The translations under genes were made by a program, and so were the position numbers. From NCBI GenBank assembly GCA_021018815.1, contig JAITYX010000028.1, positions 6,365,001 through 6,429,000 of the forward strand: a DNA stretch of 64,000 nucleotides, read 5' to 3'. Shown piece by piece: positions 56,781 to 64,000 of the stretch (its first letter is position 1; each line of letters begins with the position of its first letter). The stretch comes from Talinum fruticosum (Eukaryota > Streptophyta > Magnoliopsida > Caryophyllales > Talinaceae). Below the pieces are notes generated by a model. It was not told where the DNA came from. It saw only the letters and a program-made list of their open reading frames with translations, and made no database searches.

Positions 56781-58930
56781 GTTGTTGTGTTTGTTGAAGG
56801 TTGCTAACTATTTTTGGCTCTCTTTGTTGGTTGTTGAAGCGCTAATTTTCTTATCGGTTGCGTTTGCCAGGTATTGTTTCTGCATTTTATTTTAGTTTGT
56901 CCACAAAACAAAAGAAAGAGTGGTTTACTTGGTTGGAAGGAACTACTACTTATCATGTGTGTTGTTGTATTAGTTTTTTTAGTGTTATAGGTTGTTTCTT
57001 TGAGTATAAGTTGTTCTTTTACTTAAGTTTTTAAAGGAAATAGAGGTTTTAAAAGGTTCTTATGTTTATTGAAGGTTGCTAACTTTTTTGCTTTTCATTG
57101 TTAATTGTGTAAATAGGAATTGTGTTTTGATTTACAGGTATTATTTATGGAAATTTACATTAGGTTTTCAGATATTCTTTTAATTAGTTGAAAAGGAAAA
57201 ATGGTTGCATGTTGGAACAAATTGTTGTTTTCCATAGACTTGGTATGGTTTTTTGCCTCTTATAATTTGTTCCTATACTTCAACTTTTTGAGGAAAGAAA
57301 GATGTTTTCGATTTTTATGTTTCTATGTAAGAGCTTGTCTTACTTTTTAGGTTGAAACTTTGTTATTTTGAGAGTTTTTACTTAATTAATATTCTTCGAT
57401 TAAAGTCATATTAGTTTGTTTTCATTTCCAAGTTTTTGTGGGATAATATGTCCTTTTTTTATAATTTGTGTAGTATTGCTTGTGTGCTAATATAGGTGTT
57501 GTTATGCCTGTTGTTTTTGACCTACTTTCTATTACGTACTTGTCTATATAAAAAGGGGTTCAAAATCCGAATGAAGTGACAAGCATCTTGCAGCTCATAT
57601 CTCTTCTTTACTGCACATATTGTTATTGCAAAATCTGATGCTTGGACTGTAACTACTAAAGAATTCTCCTTAATTTATCATTTGTGTTGTTAAGTTACTT
57701 TTTGCGTGTTATAGGTTATTTCTTCTCTTATAGGTTGATCCTTTGTTTATGTTTTTAAAGGTCGTTATGTTTATTGAGGGTTACTAACTTCTTTTGCTTT
57801 TCATTGTTAATTGTGTAAGCGGGGAATTTTTGTGCTATTTCACTTTGCGGGTATTATTTATGGTTTTTAAGTTTTCAAATATTCTTTAATTTATTTGAAG
57901 CGGAAAAATGGTTACATGATGGAAGGAGTTGTTGTTTATCGTGGTTGTTATGTGGTTATTTACGTGCTATATGTTAGTCCTCTTCTTCAATTTTTAAAGG
58001 AAAGAAAGGTTTTTATTTCTTGACTTTCTATGTAAAAGCTTAGATAACTTGTTTTCTTTCATACTTAGTTATTTTTAATTATTTCACTTGATTTTGTTTA
58101 GTTAGAGTGGTATTAGGTTGTTTTGATTTGAAGGATTTTGTGGGATAATATATGGTGCTCTTTTAGAAGTTGTGAAGTGATGTTTGTGTGTTTATTAAAT
58201 TGTTGTTATGTTTCTTTTATTTGGGTTACTTTCTACTAGGGGTGAGCACGGCTGATGGGTACCTTGGAACCGAACCGGAATTGGTCAAATGGGTAAGGTT
58301 CGAAACCGGAACAGATCAAACGGTTCCGGGTGAGGTTCCTAAAATTTAGAAGCTGTCAATTAGGGTCCGATTTCGGTTCCGGTTCCAAAATCAAACCCTG
58401 GACCCATTAAGACATGTAATATTTCTAGGATTTTAAGTTTTTAGTTCGTGAATATGAGGCACTGGGCAATTTCAAGTTTTAGTAGTTTGTGATTCATGAT
58501 ATTTACTCTAAATGAAAATAGAAGCAGAAATTGATGTTTTGCTTCTTGTTTCCTTTTGCCTAGGATGTTTAAATTCTCTTATAACTCTTTTTGTGGCAAA
58601 TTAATTTCGTTGTTTATTAATGTTTAAAAAGTAATTAATTCAAGAATATATAATTTTTAAGGCTTTAAAGTTTTCTTTTTATAAAAATAATGGTATGGAC
58701 AGGGTACCACTGGAACCGAAACCGAACTCTAAGATTCAGGTTCGGGTTCCTAAAATTCAAAACCGGTCAAATAGGTTCCGGTTCAGGTTCCTAAATTCAG
58801 GAATCGGTCAAATAGAGTCACGTTCGGGTTTCCGATTTTGGGACAGGGTACCAAACTGCTCACCCCTACTTTCTACTATGTCTTTACCTATAAGGACTTC
58901 AAAATCTGAATGAAATGTGAAGCGTCTTGC
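56781..58930. repeat. Diverged tandem array of about 0.7-kb units
   Basis: Three related blocks start at about 56790, 57065 and 57765 with TTGTTGAAGGTTGCTAAC, TTTATTGAAGGTTGCTAAC and TTTATTGAGGGTTACTAAC. The last two share, in the same order, TTTTCATTGTTAATTGTGTAA, GGTATTATTTATGG, TTTGTGGGATAATAT and GGTTCAAAATCCGAATGAAG/GGACTTCAAAATCTGAATGA (57560 and 58890). The second full unit is interrupted by the MITE at 58237. No coding potential was seen. Confidence 0.75.
58237..58868. mobile_element. hAT-type MITE, 632 bp
   Basis: Terminal inverted repeats TAGGGGTGAGCA (left) and TGCTCACCCCTA (right), flanked by a perfect 8-bp duplication CTTTCTAC (58229-58236 and 58869-58876), the TSD length of hAT elements. 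The interior has repeated GGTTCCGGTTC/GGAACCGAACC sequences near both ends, and no transposase, so it is non-autonomous. Confidence 0.93.
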
Positions 58931-59850
58931 AGTATGTATTTCCTCTATTTACACATTATGTTATTGGTAAAGCTAATTTTTGTTATGAAATATGAATGAA
59001 AAGTGATGTTTGGAAGTCCTTTTTACAGGCAAATACATAACAGAAAGTGCCCAAAAATAGGATGTGTAACAACACGTTAATCAGCATACAAGCACTACTT
59101 TACTACTTCTAAAAAACAGGATATATTAGTCACTAAATTTTAAAAATGAGAACAAACTAATATGACTCTAATTAAACAAGACTAAGTCAAATAACTAAAA
59201 ATAATTAAGTTTCAACGGTTTTACGGTATTTATGTATGTAGTTGTTTATGAAGTGATGTCTATCTTCTTATGTATTTGAATGTATAAATTGATATTAGTG
59301 TTTTTCGGTTTCTATCTAGAGCTTTGTGTATATACTTTTCTAGAATTATATGTGTTGTAGTATTAGTTGAATTTAGTTGTTACTTTATAGAAGTTAAAGA
59401 GTTCTGTTTTGTGCTTTTTGGTTTGTATGTCTACTTGTGAAAAGTAGATTAACAAATTCAGAGCGAGCTCACTATGGCTCCTCCAAAAAGCACATCAAGG
59501 GTCTGAATGAGGACTTAAAACAGTATTCACTAAAAGTTGAAGTAATCGAAAAATCATGACCTCAGTTTCCCAAACAAGAAGTATCAAAAGATCCAAATAA
59601 AAGATGAAAAAGTATATTTTATATACATGTATTCTTGTTTGCCATTTGCTATATCATATTGATCTTATAAGATACTATTTATTTTGTTGTATAGAGTAAT
59701 GAAATTGAACTTATGCTTTATGACGACAATATTGAACTTTATGGAAAAGGCTATTGAGTATCGGAGGGAATATAAAATTTGAAATACAATAATTAAGCCT
59801 TTAAAAGATAGCATGAGGAGGGGAAATGATAAGTATGAAATGAAATTTGG
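58931..59850. other. AT-rich non-coding DNA
   Basis: Short ORFs only. A stretch near 59465-59600 (CTCCTCCAAAAAGCACATCAAGG) is less AT-rich, but no domain was recognised. Confidence 0.4.
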
Positions 59851-60139
59851 TAACCGTACGGCTTATTCGTCCTCTATTTAAGACATCATATGGTGCATAT
59901 CTTCCTAACTATTATGGGATGGTTGTTGTGCCGAGAGTGGTTCCTTTTGATGATTACTATAGTAATGGTGTTCATTTACGTTGCCTTTACGTATTATAGT
60001 ATTTGTTGTTATGCTATTAATAATTATTGTTGGAATATTCATGATCATTCGTTATGTATGCTAAATATTGATAGTTATAATTCATGCATTCTTTGTGGAT
60101 ATTGTTCAAGTTTAGTATTTAGATTCTTTATGTTCGTAA

Positions 60140-60351
60140 TTGTTGCAAAATTACTTCGTAAGAACATTCAATTATTATTGGTTATTTAGTGTTGTTTTGA
60201 CATGTTCTTTATTTTATGTAGATGTTGTGGGTGTGGTGCTTTGTGTTGGAGAGTTGCGTTGGAAGCTATATGATGATGTTAATATTAGTGCTTGGTGTGA
60301 TGTTCATGTTAGAGAGCTTGTGGTGATTGATCAAAGGTGTGTTGTTACGCT
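60140..60351 (+). pseudogene. RPA/OB-fold-like coding fragment cut by copia element 3
   Basis: From 60215 the frame reads YVDVVGVVLCVGEL, then DVHVRELVVIDQRCVVTL, reaching the LTR at 60352. The D-VVGVVL-VG...VRE(L)VVID-R...VTL pattern resembles the OB-fold of RPA70-like/DUF223 proteins, which occur both as host replication proteins and as Helitron-associated proteins in plants. An acceptor-like TTTTATGTAG precedes it at 60212-60221. About 350 bases upstream, RPLFKTSYGAYLPNYYGMVV (59865-59925) may be an earlier part in another frame. Similarity is from memory of pattern only. Confidence 0.35.
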
Positions 60352-61835
60352 TGAAGGTTTGCTCTTGGAGAGTCTAAGTAACCCTAGAGCGGGGGTGAAT
60401 ATGGTGATGAGGAAATTTTAACAAACTTAGAAACTTTAAGCTTGAAAAGAATAAACAAGCGAATCCGAGTCTACATTGGACTCGGAAAAGTATACACTCG
60501 TAATACGTGGAAACCCTCCAGGGCGGAAAACCACGGACATTGCTAATCCAAGCACCAAGTCAAATCCACTAGTTTGAATCCTCAAAATACAACAGATCGA
60601 CTCAACCAGAATTGCTCCCTTAGACAATTCCTTACAATGTTTTCCTAGACTTCGAAGTTCCCTTATCCGGTCTAGTACTTCCTAACTCGAGATGACCTTT
60701 ACAGACTAGGCACAAATGAGCTGAGTTAACCCTTACAGCTCAGTCAAGGGATCGTACTTAGAAAGTAAGAGAAGTATGTAACCGATTACAAGACTTTACA
60801 ACTCGGAAAATAATTAAGTACGGACTTGGAGTTATAAGAAGAAGATTCAATGAGTAAAGTACTAAGAGATATAGTTTCAGCAATGGATTTTTGCAATCTT
60901 CAAGTCTTATGAAGTGGCTTCTATTTATAGATTACCAAACAGAGTGACCGTTGTGTCTTGGTTCTGAACAAAACTCTTTATCGACCATTATAATGGCTCT
61001 TCCGAGTCGCTCGAAAAGATCGGTTTGGATGTAAAAGTTGTGCAACGGCTCTTGACTCCTAAAGGTGCTTGCAGATCAACTGGTGATGTCCGAAAAGCAA
61101 GGTGGAAACCACCGTTGAGCTTGGAGTTGGAGTTTTCCAGTTTTGGAAACAGACAACCCTAACACGATGTCCGAGCCCTGTTCAAAAGTAGATAAACCTT
61201 GTCTGCTGGTGATTGATAGCTTGAAGTCGGCTACTTTTGTAATTCAAAAAGAGATAACCTCGTTTGGATAACCTACAAAAGTAAACCACTTTGGTTCTCA
61301 AAGTATAAAATGCTTTGGTCCAAGATTAGACACATATAATAATTTAATTAAGACAATTAAGTGCATAATTATCTTGGGCCTAGAAAAGTGGAATTTTCTA
61401 AGTCTAATATTCAATACACTCAAATTCCATAACAGATCCAGTCCTAAGAAAGATCAAGTTAAAAAGAGTAAAATCATCGAGTATAAAGACTTCGTTTGGA
61501 CAAATAATTCTCAAACAAACAGACTGTCTTAAAAAGAGGAATTAACACTGTAATTCACATTGCGTTGAAATGTGATGTCCGAACTTAGAATAAAAGAGTT
61601 AGAGAAATTATTTGAACATGCGATAGAACGTACTGCTGTCTCGAGTGAGTCGAAACACCAATGCAAAAGATATATAAGAATGTGTTTTCCGAGTTAGTCG
61701 AAACAAATGAAAACTTATACATGAGTTTCTATATCACTCGGAATGTCTTGTAATCAAAACTTAGGAGGGATGAGGTTTGTACCTGAGTCTTCGATAGTAC
61801 TTAGAATGGTTTAGATTTATGAGTCTCGGTCTTCA
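60352..61835 (-). repeat. 3-prime LTR of copia element 3
   Basis: TGAAGGTTTGCTCTTGGAGA to GAGTCTCGGTCTTCA on the plus strand, 1484 bp, followed by ATCTCCCCTTTTT. Confidence 0.9.
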
Positions 61836-62184
61836 ATCTCCCCTTTTTGATGAAAGACATTCCACACTCGAGATAGAAACTTGTTAGTGTAAAACATGAG
61901 TTTTCGTTCTCACTTAGTATTATCGAGTAAGAGATAAGTAAGAAATATTTGAAACCATTAGTACTTATAACATTTATGCGAGATATCATATTTAGCATAG
62001 AAATATGAATAGATATAACAAAGTGGAAAAGAAATAGAATGAGAAATCGAACTCATAAAGAGTTAACTTAGAAATGATTACGCTTAACGAAAGAAAATTC
62101 ATTTATATATACAAAAAGAAAATACAAAAATTAAAGAGAGAGTGAACTCCCCTAAACATAACAACATCAATTTTTCTATTTTTT

Positions 62185-63452
62185 CTATTTTTCTCCCCCT
62201 TGCATTTCATCAAAAAACAATGAAGAAAACATCAAAAGATACGAGTTGATCGTTGGACAAAAGGACGAAAAAAAAACTACGGAAAAGAAATTCGAAGGGG
62301 GTGATGGTGGTGCTGGTAGTGCTTGAGATGAAGGAGCGAGTAGTGCGCTGAAGCTAGTAGGCTTGTGATGATGTTGAAGACCGTGGCACAGGGATGTCGA
62401 GCAATGGCTCTGTTCTTGTGGATCGACCCAAAACCAAGTCATCCTCTAGCTCATCCTCCTGGAAAACAGTAGAGAGAGGTGCTTCGACTTGACCACTGTG
62501 GACTCGACCAACGTCCGTAGGGTCTTCGACCCATTTAGACTGTCATCCGAGCCGATCGGCTCTAGTTCGGGGACTAGAGCACCTTGTCCCTCCGGTCGGG
62601 CGGCTTCCTCCTTCTCCTTTTCTTCTTCCTCCTTCTCCTCTTCCTTCTCTTCCTCCTTCTGTCCCTCCTTCTCCTCAGGTTGAGTCGCTTCAGCCACAGC
62701 TTCTTCTTCTTCTATAGCCGAGGGGGACTTAGTAGGGCTCGAGGACTCCTCGAAGTGTATGAGCTTTCTAGGTCCTGTCCAGCCTTAGATCTCCTTTCTT
62801 GGAGGAGCTATAGTTCCTCGTGCTGCTCCTTGATAAGTCCCTTCGTCTCGATGAGAAGATCCTGGTGCTCCCAAATCTGAGACCGAGTCGTCTTCTCGTT
62901 GATGATCGGACTCGAAGGACGTTTTTGGAGAACAGAGAGTGCCCCAAGTTCTTCGGTCACTAAGGCAAGTTTGTCTACCAAAACCGTAGACAAAGTAGCA
63001 GCTTGTTGCAGAAGGTGGTTCCGAGGTGCATGCGCCACCTGGTTGAGGAGGGAGAGATAGGGAGTCTTAGTCCGAGTGGGAGGAGGTGAAGGGGGCTTCA
63101 ATTCTTACCCATGGACCAAGACATCGGGCTTGATTTCCATGTACCCGTATCCCGAAGTTCCTTCCTGCTCACTACTATGGCAGCCTCGGACACTATGTTT
63201 GGGTATGAGGGAAGGGGAACTTTAAACCGTTTAAAGACAATAGTTAAAAGGGCTTCGAAGGGAAAGGCGAGACGATTTTTGGATTGAGCTGGCACGAGTA
63301 GCCATTTGCACAAGGATGGCTAGGAAGAGGTCTACATCGTAGCACTCAAGGATATAAAAAATAGCTTTGAGAATCTTAGAATTGGGATTCTCTTTGCTCG
63401 AGTGATGAGAGAAGAAAGTTCTCATCGAAGAAAGCAAAGTAGTCCGGCCTCT
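62185..63452 (-). pseudogene. Extra ORF of copia element 3
   Basis: Sense to the element. From 63450: FRRENFHSSI/LLSSLEQ-like sequence, then FLAILVQMATRASSIQKSSR (about 63310), FNYCL, PLPSYPNIVSEA, ELRDTGTWKSSPM, a middle part in other frames, a highly acidic and lysine/glutamate-rich block MAEATQPEEKEGQKEEEKEE (62697 on), LEPIGSDDSLNG, and a proline/serine end SSQALPAPPSPPSN (about 62290). It parallels the extra ORF of element 1. Frameshifts are present, and the N-terminus is cut by the LTR at 63453. Confidence 0.5.
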
Positions 63453-64000
63453 CGAAGGTTTGCTCGGGGAGAGTCCGAGTCACCCTAGAGGGGGTGAATA
63501 GGGTGATGGAGGATTTTTGTTGAAAAACAAACTCTTTTGCCAAAGTAGAGACAGAAACAGATTCCGAGACTAAAACGGAGTCGAAAAGTATGAACTTAGA
63601 ATTGCAATAAAGAGTAAGGAAGCGGATCAAGCTGAAGCTTTGAGACTATCCGAGTCTAGAATGAACTCGAAAGTAGAGACACTAAGATTACGTGGAAACC
63701 CTCCTGGGGCAGAAAACCACGGACCGTGCTAATCCAAACACGAAGTCAAATCCACTATTTTGAGTCCACAAAATACAATAGATCGACCGAACCCGAGTTG
63801 CTCCCTTAAACAACTCTTTACAAGTTTTCCTAGACTTAGAAATTCCCTTATCTCGATCTAGTACTTCCTAGCTGAGATAACCCTTACAGCTAGGGACAAC
63901 TAAGCTGAGTTAACCTTTACAGACTTAGTCAAGGGAACTTACCCAGAAAGTAAGAAAGTGTTTGTAACTAAGTACAAGACCTTACAACTCGTAAAGTAAT
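63453..64000 (-). mobile_element. SIRE-type LTR nested in element 3, running off the window
   Basis: Begins CGAAGGTTTGCTCGGGGAGA (first T replaced by C) and follows the family LTR to the window end. It is closest to the LTRs of element 2 in its first 60 bases. Whether it is a solo LTR or a complete element cannot be told here. Confidence 0.85.

Larger units (their letters stand above)
60352..63452 (-). mobile_element. SIRE-type copia element 3 (3-prime end), interrupted on the right
   Basis: LTR 60352-61835 (left flank ACGCT), polypurine tract 61836-61848, then the extra-ORF region up to 63452, where another LTR begins. The rest of the element, including pol and the other LTR, would lie beyond the insertion and outside the window. 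Confidence 0.85.

Noticed and set aside
59890..60189. 99-codon plus-strand hydrophobic ORF
   Set aside because: Low-complexity I/L/C/Y composition in AT-rich DNA. A different frame in the same place gives the more sensible RPLFKTSYG stretch, so the ORF itself is not called.
62489..62880. Plus-strand serine- and leucine-rich ORFs that look like membrane segments
   Set aside because: Antisense to the GAG/GAA-rich (EK-rich) linker of the extra ORF in element 3.

Overview
The window looks like a transposon-rich stretch of a flowering-plant (dicot-like) nuclear genome. It is AT-rich, genes are interrupted by GT-AG introns, and most of the DNA belongs to plant LTR retrotransposons of the Ty1/copia SIRE and Ty3/gypsy Tat/Athila types, with a CACTA element and a small hAT-type element. 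There are no operons, CRISPR arrays or bacterial signals.

Left part (1-13 kb): AT-rich intergenic DNA, a decayed LINE fragment (about 2.88-3.78 kb, minus strand), and the only well-supported host gene, a six-exon FAD-dependent monooxygenase on the minus strand (8654 down to 4107). Five of its six exons join in frame with perfect splice sites; the first exon has a one-base frame problem at the expected ATG. A second transcription unit without a long ORF may lie at about 11.55-9.49 kb (minus); it has CT-rich leader-like blocks and plausible splice sites.

Middle (13-36 kb): a stack of nested insertions. A SIRE-type LTR (13014-13449 plus 31158-31504) is split by a 17.7-kb Ty3/gypsy element (13450-31157, TSD CTTTA, PBS complementary to tRNA-Asp, minus strand) that keeps only a gag remnant. 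That element in turn holds a solo SIRE LTR (17441-19024, TSD ATTTT) and a 9.5-kb CACTA element (19361-28827) with frameshifted TNP2-type and TnpA-type genes and a long non-coding 5-prime region. To the right are two decayed gypsy (Tat-like) fragments facing opposite ways: a DUF7745/plant-mobile-domain-like gag region (plus) and an RNase H/integrase region (minus).

Right part (36-64 kb): SIRE-type copia elements on the minus strand. Element 1 (36169-45567) lacks a PBS and matching TSD. Element 2 (45876-55223) is a complete insertion with near-identical 1.58-kb LTRs and TSD GAGAG, placed inside a 32-bp minisatellite. Element 3 (60352 onward) is itself interrupted at 63453 by another copy that runs off the window. 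These elements carry an extra ORF between RNase H and the 3-prime LTR. Between elements 2 and 3 lie a diverged tandem array of about 0.7-kb units, a 632-bp hAT-type MITE with a perfect 8-bp TSD, and a short RPA/OB-fold-like coding fragment cut by element 3.

Many small differences between related copies fall on TCCGAG/CTCGGA-type motifs, including between the two LTRs of one element. Some frameshifts in this window may therefore be consensus errors rather than real decay.
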